Assembly: GCA_017549765.1 (NCBI GenBank)
Contig: JAFYNM010000024.1
Span: 1 to 56,328 of the forward strand
Direction: 5' to 3'
Origin: Bacteroidales bacterium
GTDB lineage: Bacteria; Bacteroidota; Bacteroidia; Bacteroidales; WCHB1-69
Length of the DNA stretch: 56,328 bases
Positions 1-6,683 of this stretch are shown here, in pieces. Position 1 is the first letter of the stretch. Each line of letters opens with the position of its first letter. The notes below the pieces were generated by a model. The model saw only the letters and a list, made by a program, of their open reading frames with translations. It had not been told where the DNA came from and searched no databases. Both the position numbers and the translations under genes were made by a program.

Positions 1-1465
1 GAACTCTTCCACACATCGCATCGGTACAGGGTGCGACCCCCTGATTGAGATAATTGCCTGTCTGGGCATCATAGCGGACAAAAAATGTCTGGTTGGACGT
101 ACTTTGTTGGTACCGTTGCAACGGGTGGCTCTCATCGTCAAAATAGACAAGTCCGTTTTGTTCTTCTTGTCTCACCTCTCCTTGTCCATTGACATAAACA
201 GAGCCGTCAGACACAACGGATCCGGCAAAAGCAGCGTCAGCAGCCTGATAATGATTGCCCCGGGTGAACGTCTGATTGCACCATTGCACTGTCCCGCTGG
301 TATCATATTTAACGATAAAGCCCGTACGATTCGCTGATGTAACATCCTGCATACTGCAATAGTTCGTGCTGTCCCAGTATAAGAGAACCGGATATTGGTG
401 CAAGTCGTCTCCATAGCCAGCAGAAAGATCCAATGACATATAACCCGAAACATACATATTGTCATTTTCATCAACGGATAAGCCGTGTATATAAAAATTA
501 AAATGAGGATTAATGCTGTCGTGCAATAATTCCCAAGAAGTGGCGATGCCTTCCGTATGCTCCACCATCGGTTTGGCGTACAGCAGTTCCCAGTCTGGTG
601 AGAATTTATACATCATACCGTTAAAAAAACTACCATCTAATGATTGCACGTTTCCTGGCAAATACACATCATACGTCTTGCCTGTATCCCCGTCCACTAT
701 TATAGTGTAAGGGTCGCTTTCGTACCCCTCATATCGGAAGTTTGTATATATATAAGTGTTGCCATCCCTGTCTATGTAAAAAGGAGCAAGCGCAAGCTCA
801 GGATTGCACAACCCATATTCTGCCCGCACCCCGCCTGTTGAAATACTTCTTGACAATGTTGTCACAAAATGATTGTCAAGCAGAGTGCCATCCAAATCTA
901 ATGTGGCAAAATAGGTGTATCGGCCTGTCTTGTATGGTGGTCTTCGTTGTTCCACAGGTATTTCGTGGACTTGCGACCCAGTAATCAATGTGTCAAAATA
1001 GTATAGCCAGACATTGTTAACGGTAGCATTGTAATCTACATATTCCAAGGACAAATTCCCTGAAATATAGACTTTGTTGTCTTTCACCTCCATCCAATGA
1101 GGAAGACAATAAACATATTGATCGCTGGATTTCACTATCTTATACCATAACATATTGCCAAGGGTGTCAAATTTGGCCAGCATACTTGTTGGTTTATCAA
1201 TGTTAAACGCATAAGGATGGCTGGCAAACTGCAACGGCTGCCCATTTATAGTTGGATGTCCCCCTATTTGTCCAAAAACATATATGTTCCCAGACTCGTC
1301 GAAGGCGGTATTAACGACTTGGTTGTAGTAATCTGTGGGGTATCCTCCACTTCCACTCCAATAGTTCGCCCACTTCCACTCGCCTTGGGCGGAGGCGGTG
1401 GAGAAAATATCCGCAAATAAAGCAGATAAAACCAATAATTGAAAGAGTATTTTTACATTTCTCAT
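1..1465 (-). CDS. Secreted protein of unknown function, C-terminus beyond window edge
   Basis: This open frame runs off the left edge, so only the first 488 residues are visible. It starts with an ATG followed by a signal peptide (basic MRNVK, a hydrophobic stretch, then an Ala-x-Ala-like site before QGEWKW). The mature part is rich in Trp, Tyr, Asn and Asp and repeats phrases such as 'DESGNIYVFGQ', 'DRDGNTYIYTN' and 'DENDNMYVSGY', typical of beta-propeller proteins of the SBBP/NHL kind in which each blade reports a value. I infer an exported multi-bladed protein; a T9SS tail could lie in the missing C-terminus but cannot be seen. Base composition is more AT-rich than the housekeeping genes. 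No enzyme motif recognised. Confidence 0.75.
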   Translation of the reverse strand, partial: MRNVKILFQLLVLSALFADIFSTASAQGEWKWANYWSGSGGYPTDYYNQVVNTAFDESGNIYVFGQIGGHPTINGQPLQFASHPYAFNIDKPTSMLAKFDTLGNMLWYKIVKSSDQYVYCLPHWMEVKDNKVYISGNLSLEYVDYNATVNNVWLYYFDTLITGSQVHEIPVEQRRPPYKTGRYTYFATLDLDGTLLDNHFVTTLSRSISTGGVRAEYGLCNPELALAPFYIDRDGNTYIYTNFRYEGYESDPYTIIVDGDTGKTYDVYLPGNVQSLDGSFFNGMMYKFSPDWELLYAKPMVEHTEGIATSWELLHDSINPHFNFYIHGLSVDENDNMYVSGYMSLDLSAGYGDDLHQYPVLLYWDSTNYCSMQDVTSANRTGFIVKYDTSGTVQWCNQTFTRGNHYQAADAAFAGSVVSDGSVYVNGQGEVRQEEQNGLVYFDDESHPLQRYQQSTSNQTFFVRYDAQTGNYLNQGVAPCTDAMCGRV

Positions 1466-1771
1466 ACATTTTGTTTTTAATTGTTAATTGTTTTCTGACC
1501 GATATTGATCACAAATTTCTCGCTGTAAAGATATAAAAAAAATATTGTAACCTCGGCAACAATTCAAAATAATTTTCACACTAAAAATCAGTGAGTTATA
1601 TTTTTATTTTTGAAAAAAGACATTGCTCTACAAGAGTATTCGCACAAAAAAGGCGACATCAATACTCCAAAAGCGACTTTGCCAACCAATATATACACAA
1701 TTATCTGTTAATATTAGGTATTAACAGACCGAAATTCAATTCGCTATGAAATACAAACACTCCGCTCCGTG
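1466..1771. other. AT-rich intergenic region
   Basis: No credible gene. It holds a weak promoter candidate for the minus-strand secreted protein (TATCTTTA on the minus strand at 1526-1533, close to the TAnnTTTG consensus, with a TTG at 1557-1559) and a perfect small palindrome at 1704-1728, listed separately. Confidence 0.6.
1704..1728. repeat. Perfect 10-bp palindrome
   Basis: TCTGTTAATA and TATTAACAGA flank a 5-base centre. It is AT-rich with no U-run on either side, so an operator-like site is as likely as a weak hairpin downstream of the phage-like gene. Function unknown. Confidence 0.35.
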
Positions 1772-2233
1772 TCAACTTTTTGTCCCGAAGAAGTTGACCA
1801 TGCACCTGTCGCCCCAAAACTCGGCAGCGAGGTCAAAAAGTCTCTCGGCTTTTCGGTCAATGGGTTCGTCAAGCCAGTCCACCATAGAGCGGCGGATTCG
1901 GGGATGGGGATTCACGTACTTGCCGGGAACTCGCGGCTGGCCATAGCCCACTGCCCATTCCCGCCATATCCCGTGGATGGGGACTTTGAAGCTCACCGCC
2001 TCGGGGATTCCGCTGTCACGCTCCACGGTGAACTGTATGCTGTCGCGCAGCTTACGCTCCACCTTGCCGCTCTTCTTGGTTATGGAGGTTTGCTTCTTGC
2101 CCTTGGCGAACCGCAGGGTGTTGCGCTTGGCGGCATTGCGCACCATCGAAGCCCACCGCCGCGCCTGTTGGTAGAACTCTTCTGCGGTGATGGTTTTGCC
2201 GTCTGTCGTGTCTGTTATGGTGTGGCTGGACAT
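1772..2233 (-). CDS. Phage-like protein, possible HK97 gp10-type tail completion protein
   Basis: A 153-residue soluble protein with no signal peptide. Its layout resembles the HK97 gp10 tail-completion family: an N-terminal helical part with many basic residues (AARRW..NAAKRNTLRF), an 'LRDSIQF' segment, a beta stretch ending in 'IHGIWREWAVGYGQP' (compare the hG-x-x-x-E-x-G of gp10), then a 'HPRIRRSMVDWLDEPIDR' helix and a C-terminal helix. That is a resemblance in architecture, not a proven match. It starts two bases after the stop of the upstream winged-helix fragment, so the two may share a transcript. No other phage structural genes are nearby, so it is an orphan or a relic. Confidence 0.4.
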   Translation of the reverse strand: MSSHTITDTTDGKTITAEEFYQQARRWASMVRNAAKRNTLRFAKGKKQTSITKKSGKVERKLRDSIQFTVERDSGIPEAVSFKVPIHGIWREWAVGYGQPRVPGKYVNPHPRIRRSMVDWLDEPIDRKAERLFDLAAEFWGDRCMVNFFGTKS

Positions 2234-2235
2234 GG

Positions 2236-2556
2236 CTATTGCCCTGGATTAATCACTTCCCAGTGGCCATTCTTATCTGAACCAACCCTGCGAATGAGGC
2301 CATCAGATTTCAATTGTCTCATAATTTTACGAACGCCAGCATTGCTCATGGAAAGAAGTGACATCAGCTGGTCAACTGTTATGCGCGGGTTAGCCTTGAT
2401 TGTTTCCAAGATAGTGGCGGATTTACCTGTTACTTTACCTGTTACTTTACCTGTTACTTTACCCGTTACTTGATTGTGACGGGGAGTTCGTGAAATCTCG
2501 TATTTCCGCCTTTCTTCCTCGATGAATGGTAAAACGGCAGCGCAAGGGATCTGCAA
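2236..2556 (-). CDS. Winged-helix C-terminal fragment with VTGK repeat linker, probably a gene remnant
   Basis: Roughly 106 residues with a TTG as the only plausible start; the frame stays open upstream to about 2636 without an ATG, which suggests a missing 5' part. It has three parts: an N-terminal 'VLPFIEEERRKYE' stretch, a linker of four VTGK repeats (about residues 30-45), and a winged-helix DNA-binding domain (ITVDQLMSLLSMSNAGVRKIM, then LKSDGLIRRVGSD). This tail is typical of AlbA_2/RecG-like ATP-binding regulators, whose N-terminal ATP-binding part would be several hundred residues and is absent. I read it as a surviving 3' end fused by deletion to the preceding DUF4143 remnant. Confidence 0.5.
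   Translation of the reverse strand: MQIPCAAVLPFIEEERRKYEISRTPRHNQVTGKVTGKVTGKVTGKSATILETIKANPRITVDQLMSLLSMSNAGVRKIMRQLKSDGLIRRVGSDKNGHWEVINPGQ
2422..2469. repeat. Four tandem 12-bp repeats encoding VTGK
   Basis: TTTACCTGTTAC occurs four times head to tail, the last copy with one change (CCCG for CCTG). On the minus strand it encodes VTGK repeated in the interdomain linker of the winged-helix fragment. The near-identity of the copies suggests recent slippage or expansion. Confidence 0.85.
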
Positions 2557-2590
2557 TCCCTCGCTCTGTCGAACGCTCGCGAATGTATAA

Positions 2591-2977
2591 TCAAAAAATC
2601 TCTCCTCCCCAAAGCATCTTGAGAAAATCAGTCACATAGATCAACTCTATATCGCCGGAGGGCCGTGTTATAGGGTCGAGGGAGACCAGTATCAGTCGGC
2701 AGTCAGGATATTCGTCCTTGAATGCCTTGAGGCCAGCCTTATGCCGTGTCTTCACCTCCTCACTGGATTTGATTTCGATGGCAATCTTGGCATCGCCGAT
2801 GATGGCATCCACTTCCTGGTGGTTGTATGTGTGCCAGTAGGAAATCTTCTCACGGCGGCGGAAATACCCGCGATACGCGATGATTTCCTGCATAACCAGA
2901 TGCTCGAAGGCGTGACCGTAATCATCGGAGCCCCGTCTCAGATGGTGGCGCCCCATCAGATAGTTCGCCAATCCCAC
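2591..2977 (-). pseudogene. AAA ATPase (DUF4143) with internal deletion, C-terminal third remains
   Basis: The 128 residues match the C-terminal half of DUF4143 AAA-type ATPases: 'GLANYLMG', 'HAFEHLVMQEI', the nuclease-like 'EVDAIIGD...AIEIKSSE' (E-x-D...E-x-K) and the terminal 'DFLKMLWGGEIF'. The Walker A/B ATPase half is missing. The frame opens with a GTG in the middle of the domain. Just upstream, at 2991, sits an ATG reading MYKR in a different frame, which is how members of this family commonly begin, and before that an intact promoter. I infer a large internal deletion that joined the start to the last third out of frame. Intact members are often orphan or toxin-like accessory genes. 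Confidence 0.7.
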
Positions 2978-3011
2978 ATTCTCTTGTACATATCTTAATT
3001 AATTACGATAA

Positions 3012-3047
3012 CGCATTCCCGATTTTTTTATGAAATTCGGGAATGCG
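3012..3047. repeat. 11-bp inverted repeat in the leader of the DUF4143 remnant
   Basis: CGCATTCCCGA and TCGGGAATGCG are perfect complements separated by 14 bases. It lies just downstream of the minus-strand promoter at 3052-3081, so it would form a hairpin at the very 5' end of that transcript, or be an operator. Confidence 0.6.
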
Positions 3048-3051
3048 GGTG

Positions 3052-3081
3052 CAAAATTACTAAAATTTTCAAAATAACCAA
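3052..3081 (-). promoter_or_regulatory. Promoter of the DUF4143 remnant
   Basis: On the minus strand TTG (3081-3079), 19 bases, then TAATTTTG (3059-3052), a full match to the Bacteroidetes TTG / TAnnTTTG promoter. It remains intact although the gene behind it is broken. Confidence 0.65.
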
Positions 3082-3182
3082 CCCTCGGCGATATTTTTTA
3101 TCTCCGCATATATAATGTTTTTATATGCCATAACACTGAATATTTTGCGGTGAGAAAGTACGCAATTAATCTAAACAGCACA

Positions 3183-3231
3183 AAAAAATCAGCCATTTAT
3201 ATATATTTTTTTTGAAAACGGCTGATTTTTT
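3183..3231. terminator. Bidirectional terminator-like hairpin
   Basis: AAAAAATCAGCC and GGCTGATTTTTT form a perfect 12-bp stem around a 25-base AT-rich loop. It has A- and T-runs on the outer sides as an intrinsic terminator would. It sits immediately left of the 533-bp palindromic element; no gene obviously ends into it. Confidence 0.5.
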
Positions 3232-3238
3232 AAGGTGG

Positions 3239-3771
3239 TTATATACATGATGGCACAAACGTGATTGTGAAAACAGAACCTCTTTGTTCGAGAGCGCTAT
3301 GCAAAAAGTGAACATTTTGCTTTGTTGCAAGTGTCAGTCTCTTAAATAATTATAGTCTTTAACTTTTCTCTTGATAGAAAAGTTACAAAAGATCAAGCCG
3401 ACATGAAAGCCGCCCGCTCTGTCCGCCCTCTTACAGCGGCGGCAAACGGGAACAAAAATGCAGGCTGTCCCAAAGAGGATATATGACCCCGGAGGCTATG
3501 CATTTTTGTAAACGCAAGCGCCTTTGCACGCCGCTGTTGGAGGCCGGCCATTCACGCCGCGTCCGCACCGCATGTCGGCCTTCCCGCCCGCGTGCTCCAT
3601 GGGCAAGTGTTTCGGAGAAACACTATTTCAGTAACCCTGCACGAGCGACGGAGGAGCGGAGTGTGGGGTATGGCATGTGCGCGGGATGAAACTCGCGGCG
3701 CAGGGAACACCTGCCAAAATGCTTGTGACGCGCCCGCCGCGAAATGGGAGGCTGTGCCATCATGTATATAA
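3239..3771. mobile_element. 533-bp non-coding palindromic element with 19-bp terminal inverted repeats
   Basis: The ends are perfect inverted repeats: TTATATACATGATGGCACA at 3239-3257 and its complement at 3753-3771. Inside, further nested complementary pairs occur in mirrored order: CCGACATG (near 3400) with CATGTCGG (near 3571), a 15-base CCTCTTACAGCGGCG near 3430 with a near-complement near 3530, and ACAAAAATGCA (3452-3462) with TGCATTTTTGT (3497-3507). The whole block is therefore a long imperfect palindrome centred near 3480. Two small hairpins (3361-3384 and 3606-3624) sit in the arms. Open frames inside are short and unconvincing. It resembles a MITE or a large palindromic repeat; no target duplication is clear. 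Its right end recurs at 55.2 kb. Confidence 0.7.
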
Positions 3772-3865
3772 TTCCCTTTTTTAATCACCTCCACACCGCA
3801 TTCTTCCTATCCACCATTCTCACTTTCGTCTCCACGTGCGCGATGTACGTGCCGGGGACGCAGGT

Positions 3866-4058
3866 TCACATACTTGCTTGGCACATTTCCGGAGATTCCG
3901 CCAATTTGTCAAGAATGACTTGCTGGTTTTCGGTGACCTTTGTGGTGACCTTTGTGGTGACCTCATGGTCTCCATCTCTCCCATTCCACATTGCGACAAT
4001 CTCTTTCTTTCTGTGGAATGTGACAAAAACACCCAACGAATCCGGCACGGAAAAAAGT
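3866..4058 (-). pseudogene. Second winged-helix regulator remnant with VTTK repeats
   Basis: On the minus strand one frame reads a stretch like the C-terminus of AlbA_2-type ATP-binding regulators: 'VPDSLGVFVTFHRKK', then the repeats EVTTKVTTKVTE, then 'NQQVILDKLAESPE', where the following winged helix should begin, but the frame stops. Shortly after, a neighbouring frame reads 'PSKYVNLRPR', resembling 'PGKYVNPHPR' in the phage-like gene at 1772-2233. I infer a decayed copy related to the 1.8-2.6 kb pair. It lies antisense to nothing and directly upstream of the DUF975 gene. Similarity is short, so the call is tentative. Confidence 0.4.
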
Positions 4059-4149
4059 GTTGCTTTGTAATTCCCCAAAAAAATCCTACTTTCGCCGCCG
4101 TGAATAACGTGGAACCTAATCCGCTCATTCCTCCAATAAAAACACCAAT

Positions 4150-4944
4150 ATGACCAACTCCGAAATAAGAAAAGCGGCCCTCGCCGCACTGAAAGGAAAA
4201 TGGTGGTCCTTTGCGGGACTCACCTTCGTTTACATGCTCGTCTCCTCCATCATCGCAGGAATGGTGTACATGGGCCGCTCCATCCTGACCATTGGCATCC
4301 AGCAAGGAAACTATAGCACCGGAACCATCATTCTGTACATCGTGCTCCTGGTCGCCTCCATCGCCGTCTACCCGATGAACTACGGCTTCTACGTGGCACA
4401 CCTCGCCTCGGCACGGGAGGACGAACTCGCCGACCCCGCCCTGCTTTTTGTCGGCTACAAACGATTCTGGTTCTTCGTGGGATTCCAAATACTCATGAAC
4501 ATCATCATCGGCTTCGGCTTCATGATCCTCATCGTCCCCGGCGTCATCATGGCCTTGGCATACGCCCTCTGGGCCTTCGTCGCCCACGACCATCCCGAGC
4601 TCTCCATCACAGAACTGCTGGAACGCAGCAGACTGCTGATGCAAGGCCACAAAGGCGACCTGTTCCTGCTCTGGCTGAATTTTATCTTCTGGATAATCCT
4701 GTCTCTATGCACCTTGGGCATCGCCCTCTTCTTCGTCATACCTTATATTTATATGGCCACCTACTTCTTCTACGAGAACATCCGCTACGAACTGGACGAT
4801 GAACCCCTGCCTGACGAAGTCCGGACCGATAATCCCTTCACCCCGACACCCGAAACCATGCCCGCCGAAGCGGAAAACGAGGTTTCCACTGAAGAAATCA
4901 TAGCACAAGGGACGGGAAACGACATCCCGCCGGAGGAAATATAA
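4150..4944 (+). CDS. DUF975 family integral membrane protein
   Basis: A 264-residue protein opening 'MTNSEIRKAALAALKGKWW', the typical start of DUF975 proteins: a short amphipathic N-terminus followed by about five or six hydrophobic spans (around residues 22-40, 65-85, 108-145 and 178-215). The final 50 residues are hydrophilic, acidic and proline-rich (NPFTPTPETMPAEAENE), presumably cytoplasmic. The function of DUF975 proteins is unknown. The gene is alone on its strand, ended by a strong terminator, and is preceded by a decayed region with no obvious TAnnTTTG promoter. Confidence 0.8.
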   Translation: MTNSEIRKAALAALKGKWWSFAGLTFVYMLVSSIIAGMVYMGRSILTIGIQQGNYSTGTIILYIVLLVASIAVYPMNYGFYVAHLASAREDELADPALLFVGYKRFWFFVGFQILMNIIIGFGFMILIVPGVIMALAYALWAFVAHDHPELSITELLERSRLLMQGHKGDLFLLWLNFIFWIILSLCTLGIALFFVIPYIYMATYFFYENIRYELDDEPLPDEVRTDNPFTPTPETMPAEAENEVSTEEIIAQGTGNDIPPEEI

Positions 4945-4971
4945 ACATAGGGAAATGTGTTCAAATGATAC

Positions 4972-5007
4972 AAAAAAAGGATGTTTCTCAATGAAACATC
5001 CTTTTTT
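4972..5007. terminator. Bidirectional intrinsic terminator
   Basis: AAAAAAGGATGTTTC, a 5-base loop, and GAAACATCCTTTTTT form a perfect 15-bp stem including the A/T flanks. It can end the DUF975 transcript on the plus strand and the tRNA-Arg transcript on the minus strand. Confidence 0.9.
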
Positions 5008-5014
5008 CTTTTGG

Positions 5015-5088
5015 TGACCCCTGCAGGATTCAAACCTGCAACCTTTTGATCCGTAGTCAAATACTCTATTCAGTTGAGCTAAGGGGCC
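5015..5088 (-). tRNA. tRNA-Arg(ACG)
   Basis: A full cloverleaf on the minus strand: acceptor GGCCCCT pairing AGGGGTC with one G-U, D-arm 'GCTCAACTGAATAGAGT', anticodon stem TTTGA/TCAAA with loop CTACGGA (anticodon ACG), and T-arm 'TGCAGGTTTGAATCCTGCA'. The discriminator A is followed by encoded CCA (5012-5014). Confidence 0.95.
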
Positions 5089-5185
5089 GTGCTTGAAAGC
5101 GGGTGCAAAAATACATTTTTTTCCATATCATATCACACCTTCAAAAAAAAATTTTTTATTATGGAACACATATAGAAAAAAAGTG

Positions 5186-5193
5186 TATTTTTG
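5186..5193 (+). promoter_or_regulatory. -7 promoter element of tRNA-Gln
   Basis: TATTTTTG fits TAnnTTTG and lies 23 bases before the mature tRNA. No clear TTG at the -33 position. Confidence 0.55.
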
Positions 5194-5216
5194 CAGCCTC
5201 ATTTGATGAAGGGAAT

Positions 5217-5287
5217 TGAGCTATGGTGTAACGGTAGCACTACAGATTTTGGTTCTGCCTGTGTAGGTTCGAATCCTGCTAGCTCAA
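5217..5287 (+). tRNA. tRNA-Gln(TTG)
   Basis: Acceptor TGAGCTA pairs TAGCTCA. The anticodon stem ACAGA/TCTG(C) encloses loop TTTTGGT, giving anticodon TTG. The T-arm is 'GTAGGTTCGAATCCTGC' and the discriminator is A. CCA is not encoded. It sits where rimP normally precedes nusA in Bacteroidetes. Confidence 0.93.
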
Positions 5288-5296
5288 CTAAAGAAA

Positions 5297-5323
5297 ACTC
5301 TCACCAGTGGTGGGGGTTTTTTT
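5297..5323 (+). terminator. Intrinsic terminator after tRNA-Gln
   Basis: ACTCTCACC and GGTGGGGGT pair over nine positions (two as G-U) around an AGT loop, followed by a run of T. Read-through past it would supply nusA, for which no separate TAnnTTTG promoter is visible. Confidence 0.7.
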
Positions 5324-5378
5324 ATTGCCAAACAAGGAAAAAATTAGTAAGAATAAAAACATATAAAGCATTTTAACA

Positions 5379-6626
5379 ATGGAAGAACACGTAAATCTTA
5401 TCGACACCTTTGCTGAGTTCAAGGAATCCAAAAGTATCGATCGTGAAACGCTGATGCGCATCCTGAAGGATGTTTTTCTCAGCGCGCTGGCCAAGAAATT
5501 CGGCCCGGAAGCCAAATTTGACGTCATCGTCAATGTGGACCGCGGAGATCTGGAAATCCAGCACATCCGGGAGATTGTGGAAGACGGACAAGTGGAGGAT
5601 GAGACCAACCAGATAGCCCTGACCGATGCCATCAAGATTGAGCCGGACTTCGAAATCGGAGAAGAGGTGGTGGAAAACATTCTGCTTTCAGACTTCCAGA
5701 GACGCGAGATCCTGGCCCTCCGCCAGAACCTCAGCACCAAGATCATGGAATATGAAAAGGATGTGATCTATAACAAATATGAAAACCGCATCGGAGAAAT
5801 CATCACCGGTGAGGTCAACCAGATTTGGCGCAAGGAGATTCTGGTGTATGACGAAGAGCATGTGGAGTTGATCCTGCCGAAATCCGAACAGATCCCGTCT
5901 GACCGTTACAAGAAAGGCGATACCATCATGGCTGTTGTTTCCCGTGTGGAGATCCAGTCCACGACCCCTCGCATCATCCTCTCCAGAACCTCTCCGGTCT
6001 TCTTGGAGCGCCTCATGGAGAACGAGATCCCGGAAATCCAAGACGGTCTTATCACCATCAAGAATGTGGTCCGGGTGCCCGGCGAGAGAGCCAAAGTGCT
6101 CGTCACCTCCTCCGACGACCGTATCGACCCCGTGGGCGCATGCGTCGGCATGAAGGGCAGCCGTATCCACAGCATCGTGCGCGAGCTGCATAACGAAAGC
6201 ATCGACATCATCAACTATACCCCCAACAAGGAGCTGCTCATCTCCCGCTGCCTCAGCCCTTCCAAAATCTCCTCCATCGAAATCGACGAGGAAGAGAAGA
6301 AGGTGTATGTCTATATGAAACCCGACCAGGTGGCCCTCACCATCGGCAAAGGCGGCAACAACATCCGCTTGGCCAGCAAACTGCTGGGCTACGAGATCGA
6401 AGTCTATAGGGACGACGTGAGCAAAGAGGAAGACGTGAACCTGACCGAGTTCGCAGATGAATTCGACCAGTGGGTCATCGACGCATTCATCAATATCGGC
6501 TGCGATACCGCCAAGAGCGTTCTCGCCCTGAACCGCAACGAACTCGTCAAACGCACCGACCTGGAAGAGGAGACCGTCGATGCCATGATCAAGGCTATCA
6601 AGGAAGAATTCGACATCAAAGACTAA
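5379..6626 (+). CDS. nusA: Transcription termination/antitermination factor NusA
   Basis: NusA (415 residues) binds RNA polymerase and nascent RNA and modulates pausing, termination and antitermination. The N-terminal polymerase-binding domain covers about residues 1-125 (starting 'MEEHVNLIDTFAEFKESK'). An S1 domain follows at about 135-200 ('GEIITGEVNQI...'), then two KH domains with 'GACVGMKGSRI' near 253 and 'LTIGKGGNNIRLA' near 320. A short C-terminal helical part rich in Glu ends the protein, the normal length for Bacteroidetes NusA without the extended acidic repeats. It is followed after 57 bases by infB, the conserved nusA-infB order; rimP, usually upstream, is absent here. Confidence 0.97.
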   Translation: MEEHVNLIDTFAEFKESKSIDRETLMRILKDVFLSALAKKFGPEAKFDVIVNVDRGDLEIQHIREIVEDGQVEDETNQIALTDAIKIEPDFEIGEEVVENILLSDFQRREILALRQNLSTKIMEYEKDVIYNKYENRIGEIITGEVNQIWRKEILVYDEEHVELILPKSEQIPSDRYKKGDTIMAVVSRVEIQSTTPRIILSRTSPVFLERLMENEIPEIQDGLITIKNVVRVPGERAKVLVTSSDDRIDPVGACVGMKGSRIHSIVRELHNESIDIINYTPNKELLISRCLSPSKISSIEIDEEEKKVYVYMKPDQVALTIGKGGNNIRLASKLLGYEIEVYRDDVSKEEDVNLTEFADEFDQWVIDAFINIGCDTAKSVLALNRNELVKRTDLEEETVDAMIKAIKEEFDIKD

Positions 6627-6683
6627 TCCCAAACCGCCAAGGTCGATACATAATTCATTCATTTCCAAGATTAAAAAAACAAT

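Noticed and set aside
2422-2469. Possible CRISPR-like array
   Set aside because: Units are 12 bases with no spacers and encode an in-frame VTGK linker.
1772-4058. Prophage or integrative element
   Set aside because: Only one phage-like gene is present, without integrase, terminase, capsid genes or a visible attachment duplication at the nearby tRNA genes.
3820-4650. 276-residue minus-strand open frame opposite the DUF975 gene
   Set aside because: Mostly antisense to DUF975; only its far end touches the winged-helix remnant, and in another frame.
5688-6668. 326-residue minus-strand open frame opposite nusA
   Set aside because: Composition (Gly, Asp, His, Phe) is that of a shadow frame, no recognisable domain, and nusA is clearly coding.
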